From: Rhodocollybia butyracea
Lineage: Eukaryota; Basidiomycota; Agaricomycetes; Agaricales; Omphalotaceae
Length of the DNA: 64,000 bases
Assembly (NCBI GenBank): GCA_015501585.1
Contig: JADNRY010000058.1
Coordinates: forward strand, 124,001 to 188,000
Direction of reading: 5' to 3'
The first letter of the stretch is position 1; the number at the start of each line of letters is the position of its first letter. Made by a program: the position numbers and the translations under genes. This document shows, one piece after another, positions 1 through 10,747 of this stretch. The notes below the pieces were generated by a model. The model saw nothing but the letters and a program-made list of their open reading frames with translations. It was not told the origin of the DNA and did not search any database.

Positions 1-808
1 ATGAAGCCACTCAAGTCGATGAAGACAAAACTGACCGGAAAACCCCCGCCATTGGTGTTTGAGCCACTGGACGTAGGACTTGGGTGTGGTAACTGCGAAA
101 GATTTACTCGACTTGAAGCTGCAACAGCTTGATATCCTCCAACTCCTCCAGCCATGGGTGGATTCGAACTTCACGCGTCCAAAAGGTAGGTAGAAATGAC
201 GTCGCAGAAAGGAAAAGAATGGGGACAGCGAGTATGGTCAAAGTATGGTGGCTCGGATACAAAAAGAACGTGAAGGGGCAGTGAACACTTGACCGTGTCA
301 AGGAATATATAAATGTATGTTCCCACAATAGAATATGATAGTGATAAAACCGAAGTATAATTTTAGGAGGTCTATTTTAGACTGGTTCAAATCAACCCCT
401 TCGCAATACCGGAAGCCTTGCGGCAAACTCAAGTGTTGATCTTGGGTTCAGTGACGCACAGTGAGCAGCAACCTCTCTTCCTTGTCGGTGCAAACGGCGA
501 GATTCAGGGAGGTTCAGGGAGGTTCCTGAGACCATGGCCAAAATTACATCATCTGTATTGAACGGAGAACTTTTGGAATCTAACAAATAGACGTACGAAA
601 GCTGGCATAGTAACGGACGAGACAAAGGAGAATGTTCCTCAGAACTAGCTCATCGTCGTGTACTCATCCAAGTCAGCCGTAAATTAGCACCGTGATACTG
701 CATTTCCACATTGGATGGATTGCTCGACCGTCAAACATAATTGTACTTCGTCCTTGAACATTTGAACTGCAGGTCCGATCGAAAGCAAAGGGGGCGTAAC
801 CTACTTAT
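1..808. other. Left edge, no supported gene
   Basis: A 44-codon reading frame runs from the first base to a TGA near base 132 on the plus strand. It could be the last exon of a gene lying outside the window, but it has no recognisable motif and is too short to trust. The rest of the stretch shows only short open frames on the minus strand with no domain or clear splice structure. It would be the 3' side of the Ser-rich gene that follows. Confidence 0.3.
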
Positions 809-2390
809 TTATAACGTCGGACCCAATAAACGAAGTACCTTAAGTACCTCCGCAGCATCGTAAGCGACAGCAGAAATTACGGAAATCTCGGTGTAGTCAA
901 TATGATCCAACCTCGTCGAAACCTTGCTAAATCCAGTGTGAATCAAGGAGAAAAGATAGTCGCAGACCAATACAAGAGCACTCGCGGTGGTCCCATTAGC
1001 AGTAATTCGTGAAGAATGGGCGACCAGAGAAGGATCGACTAGATGTGTTATGCTATTACCATCGTGGACCGAAACAGTTGCAGAGGGCGAAACAGCTGTA
1101 GGAGCAGTCGAGCTTTTACTGACGGCAGTAGGCTCTAATCCAGATTCAAATTCGGGCAGAGACAGTCCAAGGTGGGGTGGAAGATCCTCGTCAGACAGGG
1201 AGCTGAAGGTAGGAATCGAATCAAGCGAGTTATTCGTCGAGAGCATCTGGTCTCTGAATTCTGTACGAGAACTGGAACTAGAACTCGTTTCCTGGTTTGG
1301 ACTTGCAATACTGTTAATTGCGGGAACAGCGGAGGATTTACCATCGCCAGCAGGGATGGATATGAGGCCAGCGGAGGATGTACGGAGGTCGGTGCTAGTA
1401 GGAGGCTGAATATTGGCAAGTTCAGAATCACGAGTCGAAGCGGAAATCACATCGGGAGTATTGAAAAGTATGAGTGCAGGAACGTCTACGGAATGAGAGG
1501 TTTGAGGCAAGACGGAAGTTCTTTTGTGGGTATCGAATGTCGTGCTAGCCATGACATTACGATGAGCCTCTGGATTCTGGATGCTAGCGATAGGTACAGG
1601 AGTGGATGTAGCCTGAGGCTGGTTAATGCTTCGTTCGAACTCTGTGTTGGTACAAGGACGTAAGGAGGATGAGGTTTTCAAGAATTTTGAATTGGTGGAA
1701 TACAGGCGTAAAGGAGACGAGAGCGATGGAGGGATTTGTGAGGATTTTGACCTCAACTGAATAGTACATTTCGCAGGCGAAGACGACGTTGAGCGTAATA
1801 CAGCGATGGATGGAAGAGACATTTGGCTCACCACGGGCCGCGGAGTCGAAGGCCGAGTCGGAGCGAGAATATTCAAGCTAGGGCTGCTCTGGTTGAAGAT
1901 AGGAAAGACACTCGAGGGAGAAGACGAAGAGCCATGATACGCCAGTTGCGAGAATTCGGATGAAGCTGGAGAGGGTATATCGGCCAAATCAACTTTCCTG
2001 TTGTCACGGTTGGGTTTACCAAAAGAAGGAAATATAGAACGCGGCGGAGGCGTTCTATGAACAGCGAGGATCGAGAGATACGATAACGGGTCAGAATCTG
2101 GCACCACTTGTTCGTCTTTTTCCGATTCTGATTTTTGCAGTGAGAGAGCCGGGCTACGGGAGGTATTGGTTATCGGGCCTGAATCATCCTCAGAGGCGGG
2201 AATAATTTCGTCGTCGTCGTGTTTCCTAGATCTGAGTGAATCCAGGCTGCGTACAAACTGCCTTAGATTGTTTATCCGTCGATATGGTTCAGAGTTGCGC
2301 GCTCGCTTTCTTGACTCTTCATCGCATCTTCAAACAAGATATGAACTCCGTTTATTTAAAAGAGACAAGAGGGACTTACCCTTCCTCCAT
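809..2390 (-). CDS. Ser/Thr/Pro-rich protein of unknown function
   Basis: I do not recognise this protein. The long minus-strand frame begins without an ATG. A better model starts with a tiny first exon (2390-2380, ATG GAG GAA GG), followed by a 52-nt intron with GTAAGT and ..TTTGAAG ends (2379-2328), and joins the long exon in frame, giving about 509 residues. The N-terminal 70 residues are charged: Arg/Lys-rich, then an acidic run DDDE. Most of the rest is low-complexity Ser/Pro/Thr and looks disordered. The last 60 residues are hydrophobic and Leu/Val-rich, with no Ser runs, and could form a short helical domain. Nothing suggests secretion. The 3' end may hold another small intron. Coding status is supported by the long open frame and the clean splice; the function is unknown. 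Confidence 0.6.
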
Positions 2391-2789
2391 ATTTCTCTTC
2401 AAGTTTTGTGGCATATCCAGAGTCCTAAGTATGTTCAGTGGAAGTCAGAACTGTTCAAAGCAAAGAACAACGCGGTCCGGTAAAGCCGTATCACCTCTTC
2501 CACTATTGTAACGATGAAGCCTTTCTCAAAGTAAAACGGGAGATCATCGTAAGTTCAGTCTGTGACCTGCTTTGATTCGGTTTTTCAAGGTTATCACTGG
2601 GACTATCGATCCTTCCGAGCCGTAGCTCCTTTGAGGACAAGCTGGACGGCCATGGTGCAACTGCTAACTAGGACACACAAAACAAGAGTCCATGCTCCGT
2701 CTATATCTAGATAATCAACAATAAAGACCATTCAAGACTCTGCTAGTGGCTCGACACAAGACTTTGAATCCCTATTCACCGAACAACCT
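2391..2789. other. Intergenic, promoter side of the Ser-rich gene
   Basis: This is the gap between two minus-strand genes. It should carry the promoter of the Ser-rich gene and the 3' end of the F-box-like gene. I see no TATA box, repeat or RNA gene that stands out. Confidence 0.4.
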
Positions 2790-4475
2790 TCAAGACTCAT
2801 CCACCCTACACCATGAAAATCTGAAGCCGTCATCATCTTTCAAGCTCTCCAGCGTCTGCTCCACTGACATGTCCATTTTGCGCCCAGGAGAAAAGTACAC
2901 AACAGAAAGAGATTGCGGATGCCTGACATTGTATACCGACGCAAACCTCGTACTTGGTACTAATCGGGACTTGATCATATCCGCAAATGCTTTATCGTCC
3001 AACAGGTCTGTGTGCGCCTTTGATCTCGAAGGAGCCCTACTGAGGGACCGCAATATCAGATGTTCGAGGCTGGGAAGCAGCACCCCGACTCCTCTGGGAC
3101 ACTGGTTGCCAATAAACACGCCGAGCCCTATAACCAAGGCTGTTGTAATCGTTAACTCGGTCTCCTCCCTCAGCTTTGATTGCGAATCTTCAAGCGTCAG
3201 CTTGCGGATAGTGGGCAGAGTCTCAAACAGACGAAGTGCTTGGGTATCGGACAGGGGGACTTCAAGCGTCAGTGAGGTGATCTGACACTGTGAGCGACGG
3301 ACGAAAGTTTCGATATTAGGCTGTGACCATTCGAAGACTCCGTATCCCTTCTTATGTGATAGGATTATTAACTCGGTGAGGGAGGCAAGAGTTAGACAAG
3401 AGAAGACCAGTGAGAGGCTGTCATCATGGTCGGATCCGAGATCAATATCAAGACGCAACACTCGTAGCTTGGTTAAACTGACGGGGTCGCTATTACGCAA
3501 ACCAGTGGGGCCACCTTCCTGTTTAGCAGTACCAAGAGACAATGACTCCAAGTTGGGGCATGCACTGAGCATTTGAATAATTGGCCCATTGAAATGAGAA
3601 AGACCGATTTTCGTGAGTTGACTCCACGGGAATGAAACGGGAAGAACTGGGCCTTTTAAACTCCCATGCAAGTTAACATCACAAAGCTGCGGTGAGCGCT
3701 GAAACGCTTGAAGACCCAGGATTGGGTCTTCGTCGGTAATGGTAATATTGAGCGTTTGTAAGGTGGGGAGACAGATCGATGTCCAGATGACAGAGGGAAG
3801 GATTGTCCCAGATATCCCATTGATAATTGTGAGGTTTCGCCATCTATGAGCTTCCGAAATCAACGATTTCATTGCAGCCCCCGGGCCATGCGCGTCAGAC
3901 TGAAGGTCTTTCGTCGTCAGTGTTAATGGATAAGGATGAGATTGGCGGAGACATCTATTCATTGCTAGAACAGCAAGCTGTGTCTTGGCTGAACGGCTGT
4001 CGGATAGATCAAGGAAGATTGTGGACCAAAGCGGCTTGCAAGAAAGTGCTATTTTCCTCCATCTCATGCATGTATTGCTCACCGCCCATGCAGGTTGCTT
4101 TGACATGTCAAAAGACTGTTCTCGAGAGATGGTGTTTCCCCAGGAGCCGCAGTGAACGAATATCTCATGAATCACTTCACTTGGGAGAGTGCGAACCGGT
4201 GCTAGAATTGAGCGACCCAGAGTCTGAACATAGTGCTCGAGGAAGTTGCGATTGATGTTAAGCGACAACAGTTGAGTTTCAATTCGCGAGATTTCGGTGG
4301 AGTAGTGCGTGATATCTTCTTGGACATCATGCAAAGTTCGAGTTACTTCAAAAGCTTGGTGGGCAGTGATAACTCTTTCAGTGCGTGAATATTCCTGCAT
4401 TGATATAATGGCATCGGCTGAAACTTGAGGAGTATATTCTTGGCATTTTCGACAGCAAGCGTCACGACTGTCCAT
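2790..4475 (-). CDS. F-box-like domain protein
   Basis: This is a single-exon frame of about 561 residues, taking the first true ATG (MDSRDACC). An upstream extension would need a non-ATG start. Residues 1-80 carry a Cys pair pattern (CCRKC) and a heptad-like region (about 50-80) typical of Agaricomycete F-box-like proteins. This leads into an F-box-like motif, LPSEVIHEIFVHC, followed by the conserved Trp-containing stretch CMRWRKIALSCKPLWSTI. The C-terminal 400 residues have spaced Leu/Ile repeats resembling a degenerate leucine-rich region, for example LTKLRVLRLDI. Members of this very large fungal family are presumed substrate receptors of SCF ubiquitin ligases, but substrates are rarely known. 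The family assignment is by motif; the ligase role is inference. Confidence 0.8.
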   Translation of the reverse strand: MDSRDACCRKCQEYTPQVSADAIISMQEYSRTERVITAHQAFEVTRTLHDVQEDITHYSTEISRIETQLLSLNINRNFLEHYVQTLGRSILAPVRTLPSEVIHEIFVHCGSWGNTISREQSFDMSKQPAWAVSNTCMRWRKIALSCKPLWSTIFLDLSDSRSAKTQLAVLAMNRCLRQSHPYPLTLTTKDLQSDAHGPGAAMKSLISEAHRWRNLTIINGISGTILPSVIWTSICLPTLQTLNITITDEDPILGLQAFQRSPQLCDVNLHGSLKGPVLPVSFPWSQLTKIGLSHFNGPIIQMLSACPNLESLSLGTAKQEGGPTGLRNSDPVSLTKLRVLRLDIDLGSDHDDSLSLVFSCLTLASLTELIILSHKKGYGVFEWSQPNIETFVRRSQCQITSLTLEVPLSDTQALRLFETLPTIRKLTLEDSQSKLREETELTITTALVIGLGVFIGNQCPRGVGVLLPSLEHLILRSLSRAPSRSKAHTDLLDDKAFADMIKSRLVPSTRFASVYNVRHPQSLSVVYFSPGRKMDMSVEQTLESLKDDDGFRFSWCRVDES

Positions 4476-5030
4476 CTGTTTTTTCCGGTCAGTTACCAAC
4501 TTCAATAAATGTGATATGAAAGTGAATTACTGCCAACAAGTTGTAAGTCAAGGAGAGCGTGAGAAACTCGAGCCCCTAATCAAGCCCCTAATTCATCGTG
4601 CACCACGAACCGTGGTCCACCTTCCTTCCAAGCCGTACTCAACAGCACGCTACTAAAAACTTGTAAAAGAGTAATTATTAAACCAGAGCATAATAAGCTG
4701 CGGCATTGAACCCAGATTCTAAAAAAAAAACTTCAATCCCCCCAAGCTACTACCTCCAAAACGGCTCTATCTAACCTTAGAGTCATGTACTTCCTCTCTC
4801 AAGGAAACGGAGTCATTGGATAGTCTGAGTCCGTCGAAGTCAACGAAAGCAAAGCCTGCTGCCTGGTTGTTAGTGCGTGGCAGCTGCGCTTTGAGTCAAT
4901 TTCAACGTTTGAATTACTGGTCCTTTTAAAGTTTGTTGTGGTTATAGTAGCTTTGGTCTGTGCGTGGCACTTCAGAAGAGGTTGAATATGCATGTGCTCA
5001 AGAGCATTCATCTTACCTCCCTTCTCCCCC
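4476..5030. other. Divergent intergenic region
   Basis: This region separates the minus-strand F-box-like gene from the plus-strand MYND gene and so should hold both promoters. It contains an A-run near 4720. A minus-strand frame of 77 codons inside it has no features and is treated as chance. Confidence 0.4.
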
Positions 5031-5857
5031 ATGGCTCACTCCACTCAAAAATCTTCACCTCTCTCGATAGATTCCAAAGGCCATTGTCGTGTGTGCGGCA
5101 CCAAGACAACACTATTATGCTCTCGATGTCACACTGCGTGCTATTGTAGCCGAGAGCACATAGTTGAGGTAAGCAGTTGTGGATCTGTACCAGTGTCTTC
5201 CCGGCGTCATACTTAACTTTTGAATAGGACTGGCGGAGACATAAAGCAGAATGTCAGGCGATATCGAGTAGGAATTTGGCGAGACCTGCACCGAGCATCG
5301 CAGAGCCTCCGGTGGTATCGAGTAGAAACTTGCCGAAATTTACACCGAACACCACAGCTCTCGCGGAGGCTCAGACTGAGAAGCCAGAAAAGCCTGGGTC
5401 GACTACGGAGGTACTCGACGCAATTCTGTTTGCAGTAAATGAACAAAAACCACGTATGATCAAGGTCCAGGTGGACACTATGCCGGGGGATGAATATGAT
5501 ATGCCGTGGAAGAAGCTTCGCGCCGAGCCGTGGTTTTCTAAAACTCCACTTGCTGCCGATACCTCCAGGATTGGAACTTCTGTCAGATCGCTGCTTGTCG
5601 GTCGGCAGTGGAGCAATGGACCGCCACTCGAGCATGGATTATCTTTGTGCATCAGATACGATGAGAACTTCCTCATCAATAAATCAAAAAATAATCGATG
5701 TATCCAGCATTTGACCAATGGGAAAGCTCTGCATCCTTGGGCAGGAAATTTCTATGTTGTTAGAACAGATGGTTTTCAAGAGCATAATTACTTCAGTGCC
5801 AATATGGCGGAAGATCTCCCTGCTTTGAAGAAATATTTTGAAACTTATGGGAGATAA
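5031..5857 (+). CDS. MYND-type zinc finger protein
   Basis: This is a two-exon gene. Exon 1 (5031-5168) begins at ATG GCT CAC; an in-frame ATG at 4992 is an alternative start. It is joined across a 59-nt intron (GTAAGC..AATAG) to exon 2 (5228-5857), giving about 255 residues. Residues 19-53 form a complete MYND finger: CRVC, then CSRCHTACYC, then H-x3-C in DWRRHKAEC, the last part coming from exon 2. The intron thus interrupts the finger, which supports the splice. A Ser/Pro-rich linker follows. The C-terminal 140 residues (IKVQVDTMPGDEYDMPWKK to the end) resemble the extra domain often found after MYND in Agaricomycete proteins. MYND fingers mediate protein-protein contacts; the specific role is unknown. 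Confidence 0.85.
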
Positions 5858-6074
5858 AAGATTTCCCTGTACATTTTCGATTCAGTGTCATTTCGCCTGT
5901 ATTAATGTACATATATATTCAAAGCTGTTGGGTAGATTTATTTTGTTTACGTACAGAAGTTAAGTCCTTGCACCGATATGAATCCGAAAGGGAATTGTAG
6001 CACAAACAGAAGACGAAAGCGAGCTACTTGGATAGCAATAGTGATAAGATGTCTTACCAGTAGCATAAATCCGC

Positions 6075-7102
6075 CTATCCGACAACTGTTGCCTATGTAG
6101 ATGCAATGTTATCATTCAATGCTCCAGTAGTGGACATGATACTTACCGACTGCAGAGCAACAAGTGTTTGGGATAAGATACGACCATTCATTGTGGCCCC
6201 CGTTTGTAGCGTGACACCTGTTTTTGCTAGAATGACTCCCTCGAAGTGAGCGCCTGGATGAACAGTAACAGCGCCAGTAACAACCCAGAAGATATTGGAA
6301 GCCAGAGCGCCTCCTACAAGGATGACTTGAGCATCAGATGCGATGTCGAAGGTTCCGGCAATCTGGAACACGAAGACTTTTATGTCATGAGTAAACACTT
6401 GCATACGAAAGAGGGTGAACTTACCATCGGAAGAGGTCCCACTGATGGTAACTCCAACGTCGCTAATAGAGACTGATGTAGTCCACCTGTAGAGCGCAGG
6501 TGTGAGTATAAGACCACCGATCGAACCTAAAATCACCAGATGCGATTAACTGGAAGCAACAAGACCTTTATAACGCACGACGCACCACCAGCAAGGTTCC
6601 TGAATCCGGGATTCACAAGGCCATTTGCATTGCTGAATGCCGTCTGCATGTCTGAGATCGCAGTCCTCAACGTCACGGGGGTAGGAGCAGCATAAGATGC
6701 GGCAAAAAGGTCGCCTGTGACTTGACTTGATGTCGAAAACGCTCCACCGGGAGCGAGAGTGAGCGCAAACCCAGTCAAAGCACCTCCTGAGATAGGACTG
6801 ACTGCGATGTCTCCAGCTACGCCGTACTTCGTAAATAGGAAGCTACGAAGACAGAGCAATAGGCTTACTTATGGATGATGGAGGAACAGTTGAAACACCC
6901 GTTTGGGAAAGGATTGCGTAATTAGCTGCGGTACCGAGGTTGACGGGGGCTGGTCCTAGATTGATAACTCCTGGTGCTGCATTGACACTAAGGAGAGATG
7001 CCTAGTAAGAGTCGAAAGGTTAGAACATCGATGAACAATGTAGTTGACCGTAGAGGTTACCAAAAGGCTAAGACAAGCAACTTTATGAGAGGTGGAAAAC
7101 AT
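6075..7102 (-). CDS. Secreted ice-binding protein (DUF3494)
   Basis: This gene has six exons that join in frame: 7102-7061, 7001-6869, 6816-6586, 6526-6425, 6376-6147 and 6092-6075. They encode 251 residues. The N-terminus (MFSTSHKVACLSLLASLLSVNAA) is a signal peptide with likely cleavage near residue 23. The mature protein has the hallmarks of the DUF3494 beta-solenoid antifreeze family: NLGTAANYAILSQTGV, then SITGDIAVSPIS, then VFVFQIAGT, NIFWVVTGAV, HFEGVILAKTGVTLQTGATMNGRILSQT and a C-terminal LQSATVVG. All introns are 47-59 nt with GT..AG ends, and no frame is broken. Known family members bind ice or inhibit its recrystallisation outside the cell. Activity here is inferred from family membership. 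The gene is transcribed away from the Old Yellow Enzyme gene. Confidence 0.92.
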
Positions 7103-7842
7103 GTTAAAGTGTTAAGGAGAGGGGAGGGGACGCTAGAACAGTTCCTACATGACTTGCTGTTTTTGTACATTTTGGATCTGTCTCGATGGTCGAGCGTCAT
7201 TTTGTGTTCAATACATATTCAGAGAAGCCCTTAGGCCCAGGGCAAAGAAGGCAACGACGTCAGTAATAAGAATCTCTTCCCTAGAGTGCAGTTCCTCGAC
7301 TTTGGCTATGAAGCGTAGAATGCACAAGACAGCATTGAGGAGACGGTGAGAGCCAGATGGAACGGATGGCTGGAGCACCAGCGAGTGGAATAGTCCTTAA
7401 TAAACAGAAGAAAGATGGGTGAATCATGAAACACAGAAGAATGTCAGTCAGCTTGGTCAAGGCACTGAACCATGTACTGAACTAATCTTGGATCCTTCTT
7501 CAAAATCTCTGGCAAGTTAGATGTTTAAAGTATCCCGACTTAAGAGTTAAATTTGGTGGATGAGCTGCCAGAAGCAACGGGTAGTGGCTACGGTGGAAGG
7601 AATGACTGGAGACCTTGACAGAAAAGGAATCTTGATTGTCAAAAGCCATGATGACGTAGGAAAAAAATAGACGGTAATCCCGGGCCGTTCCTTTGTCTTC
7701 CACCGCTGGGTATATCACAGCCGTAACCCGTTATCGATGAGTAGTCTTCTATAATGTATCTGTCAGCGTCCGGGAAGAACCTTGTTTTTTCACATAAATG
7801 GAGGCCTTTTCAGGCTATTAACAGACAACCCCAGCCTTTGAA
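7103..7842. other. Divergent intergenic region
   Basis: This region should hold the promoters of the ice-binding protein (minus) and the Old Yellow Enzyme (plus). Short open frames on either strand have no domains or credible splice sites. No RNA gene or repeat was seen. Confidence 0.4.
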
Positions 7843-9240
7843 ATGACCACCAGCCAGCCAGCCCTGCTTAAACCCATTAAAGTGGGGAATTTGACTCTCC
7901 AGCATCGTGTCGTTCTCTGTCCATTAACGCGACGCAGAGCCACAGAGCCAGACCATGTGCCCACGCCTATAATGGCCGAGTACTATTCCCAGCGTGGAAG
8001 TACTCCTGGGACACTCCTCGTCACCGAGGGAACGTTCATCGCTGCCAAAGCTGGTGGTTACACAAATGTGCCTGGAATATGGAGCAAGGAACAAATTAAG
8101 GGATGGAAAGTGGTAGGCCGTTTCAAGGCTTTCTACCTTGTGTGTTCTTGACAAAATTGCAGGTCACAGATGCCGTCCATGCGAAAGGCTCCTTCATATT
8201 TTTGCAACTATGGGCTTTGGGCCGAGCAGCTTCAGTAGATCAACTCCATGCGGAAGATCCTTCGCTACCACTTGTGTCATCCTCAGACATTCCTCTGTCG
8301 GGTGCACCTGTACCTCGTCCGTTAACAGTGGAAGAAATTTCCGAATACACTGATCTGTATGCCACTGCTGCAAAGAACGCTGTACATCAGGCTGGATTTG
8401 ATGGGGTAGAAGTGCACGGTGCAGTTATTTTTCCGAGCAGACTTGTTCGAATCTAACACTGTATATGCATAGGTGCGAACGGGTATCTGGTAGGCACAAA
8501 CCCGGATATTTCAAAAGATCAAGTTCTCATAATGTATCTCTGCGTGTAGATTGATCAGTTCATTCAGGATGTATCCAACAATCGTACTGATGCTTATGGA
8601 GGTTCAGTAGAAAATAGATGCCGCTTCCCTCTTGAGGTAGTCGATAAAGTCGTCAAGGCTGTTGGAGCGGAGAGGACTGGAATCAGGCTTGGTCCGTGGA
8701 CCCCATTCCAAGGTTTGTGCCCTTTTGTTGTTGTTGACGCTATATTGATCTGGATTTTGCATACTAGAAATGGGCATGAAAGACCCCAAACCCACATTTA
8801 GTTATCTCGTTCAACAAATCAAAAGCCTTCACCCATCATTCGCGTATATACATCTAATCGAACCGGGTGTCGCAGGCCACGCTGATGCGGAGGTCCGTCC
8901 CTCAGCCTCGAATGACTTTCTGCGAGATATCTGGAGTCCAAAGGTATTGATCACTGCTGGGGGGTACAAGCCTGAAACGGCTTTTGCTAGAGCAGCGAGG
9001 CAACCTGAGAACGAGCTGATAGCGTTTGGAAGGTATTTTATATCATCGGTGAGTGTCGTTCTTGAGCGAATTTTATCTTACGCGCTTTGATGTACTTTGA
9101 TGTAGCCTGATCTCCCTATACGTTTGGCGAACAATATCCCGCTCACGCCTTATGACCGTAGCACGTTTTACCTACTGGGCGACGTCTCTGGGCGAGGATA
9201 CACCGACTATCCTTTTGCCAGCGACCAAGGGAAACTGTAG
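7843..9240 (+). CDS. Old Yellow Enzyme, NADH:flavin oxidoreductase
   Basis: This is an FMN-dependent ene-reductase of about 360 residues, built from six exons. Introns begin at 8113, near 8420, near 8490, near 8713 and near 9049, all with GT..AG ends and preserved frame. The N-terminus carries LLKPIKVGNLTLQHRVVLCPLTRRRA, with the flavin-contacting Thr in PLTR. The middle has the substrate-binding His/Asn pair and the catalytic Tyr in EVHGANGYLIDQF; this motif is reconstituted only after splicing. DQFIQDVSNNRTDAYGGSVENR and the FMN phosphate-binding region near ITAGGY and FGRYFISSPDLP follow. Length and motifs match fungal OYEs, which reduce alpha,beta-unsaturated carbonyls with NADPH. The physiological substrate cannot be told. 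The gene looks intact. Confidence 0.93.
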
Positions 9241-10198
9241 GGCTATTTTTACATTCGAATCCAGATAGGTTTCTACAACATGTCCATTTCATACTTCATC
9301 GCAGCTTTAAGTATTTTCGAAATGGACGAACTTGATGTAGACGCCCGTATTTATCGATATATTTTAGTGATTTAAATAACGAGACGAACAATGACACTCG
9401 CAATTTTCTTCAAACAGTGTACGCGCACTGCGGGATTCTGATGCGGGAAGTGGTCCGAAGGTCGAGTAAACGACCATAGAATTCACAATAACGAGACGTC
9501 ATTGAGGCCGCACGGAACCTGGATGTAGGTTCCTGTGCCGAGCCTTTCTCGTTTGCTTGCTTGAGCAGGGACCACTACAGTCAATGGTATGTCCTCTCTT
9601 ATAGTAGACTTCAAGCTACGTACTTCAAGCATTTCAAACTAGTTTTTTCGTCAAGGAAGCATATGTACTTCGAGTCGAATGAACCCGCTTAACGGTGACT
9701 TAGCCGGGCCAGTCTGATCATCATCCTGCTTGCAGAATACCCACCTCTTGGACTATGCTGTGTAATAAATCCTTCCTTCCTTCCAGGTGCACCGGGCAGC
9801 CTGTCACGGCGGGTTCCTGCAAGAATTGCGTTCTCTGACGGTCACTACTCAAGTTCTTGAAAGGCTTCAATGCTCAATGAGCTCGGCCAGTACAAAGTGT
9901 GGGGGATTGTATCATGCAATTTCAACAGTAAGTATCGTTTTCAATACTCATTTTCAGCTGCAATTTTCGATACCCTTAGTGAAATTTTCCATTGACTCTA
10001 TGAACTTGCAATATCTACGCTACTTAAGATCCTCCAAACTCCTGAGAAGTTTGAGGAAAGAGTTGGTAAATGCTTGGAAGATGGCTAGAAGTCCGGTCGA
10101 CGTTGGGTCGACGTCTTTAATAATTGTAAGGTCAATTCAAAACCTTGAGTTTTTAACCAACGAGGAATAAATACACTCACCACCCGACTCTCTTTCCG
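9241..10198. other. Intergenic, no supported gene
   Basis: About 960 bases lie between the Old Yellow Enzyme and the secreted orphan. A 127-codon plus-strand frame at 9787-10170 needs a GTG start and has no recognisable feature, so it is not annotated. No transposon ends or RNA genes were seen. Confidence 0.4.
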
Positions 10199-10747
10199 CT
10201 AAACCGAAGGATCTTCAATTGAAGTGTCCGATGGGCTCTCCGGGCTGTTCTCCGACCATAGTGAACCGTCAGGGATAACCAAGGGGATAGTGTTGGGGAT
10301 AGCTTCTGATAATGTTTTGGATATGACACTCTTCGCTAATCCTGAGTTTGAATTTCCTCCAGAGGGTTTAGTCGGTTTAGCCTTGACCTTGGGGCGTGCA
10401 CCCTTTGCTCTTCGACCCAGAGAGACACCACCAGCGGAATGCGAGGCAAACTCGGTCGGTCCCTCCTCTACTAAATGACAACAGGAGTTAGTGTCTGGGT
10501 CAAGAACACAGAAGACGAGGTCACCATTCAAATTGAGGTATGGACTCGGAGATGTAGAAGCGGGGTTGTGTCCATCATCGATGGCAGAGAATGCATCTAA
10601 AGTATCTTTCGATCCAACATCTGTCTTCCCCGGCGTGTGTGGGTGATGTGGGGCACCGTGAGCAACAGCAAAGATGGTGGATAAGAGGAGAAGGGAAACT
10701 CCAAAAATGCTGACTCCGGAAGGCTGAAGACTAATAACGGATCTCAT
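10199..10747 (-). CDS. Small secreted protein, orphan
   Basis: This single-exon frame of 182 residues starts at an ATG. Residues 1-31 look like a signal peptide: a hydrophobic core VSLLLLSTIFAVA, then AHG|APHH as the likely cleavage site. The mature part is hydrophilic. It has His/Pro-rich residues just after cleavage, two adjacent cysteines in TNSCCH plus one in VFCVLD, a basic patch GRRAKGARPKVKAKPTKP and an acidic Ser/Pro-rich tail. I recognise no family. Size, secretion signal and lack of domains fit the broad class of small secreted proteins. GRRAKGARPK could be a kexin-type processing site, which is inference. Confidence 0.6.
   Translation of the reverse strand: MRSVISLQPSGVSIFGVSLLLLSTIFAVAHGAPHHPHTPGKTDVGSKDTLDAFSAIDDGHNPASTSPSPYLNLNGDLVFCVLDPDTNSCCHLVEEGPTEFASHSAGGVSLGRRAKGARPKVKAKPTKPSGGNSNSGLAKSVISKTLSEAIPNTIPLVIPDGSLWSENSPESPSDTSIEDPSV

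Noticed and set aside
987..1663. Plus-strand frames of 140 and 163 codons opposite the Ser-rich gene
   Set aside because: They are antisense to a long Ser-rich coding exon, where biased composition suppresses stops. No domain or splice support was found.
9787..10170. 127-codon frame between the Old Yellow Enzyme and the secreted orphan
   Set aside because: It needs a GTG start, lacks motifs and contains plausible splice signals only by chance.
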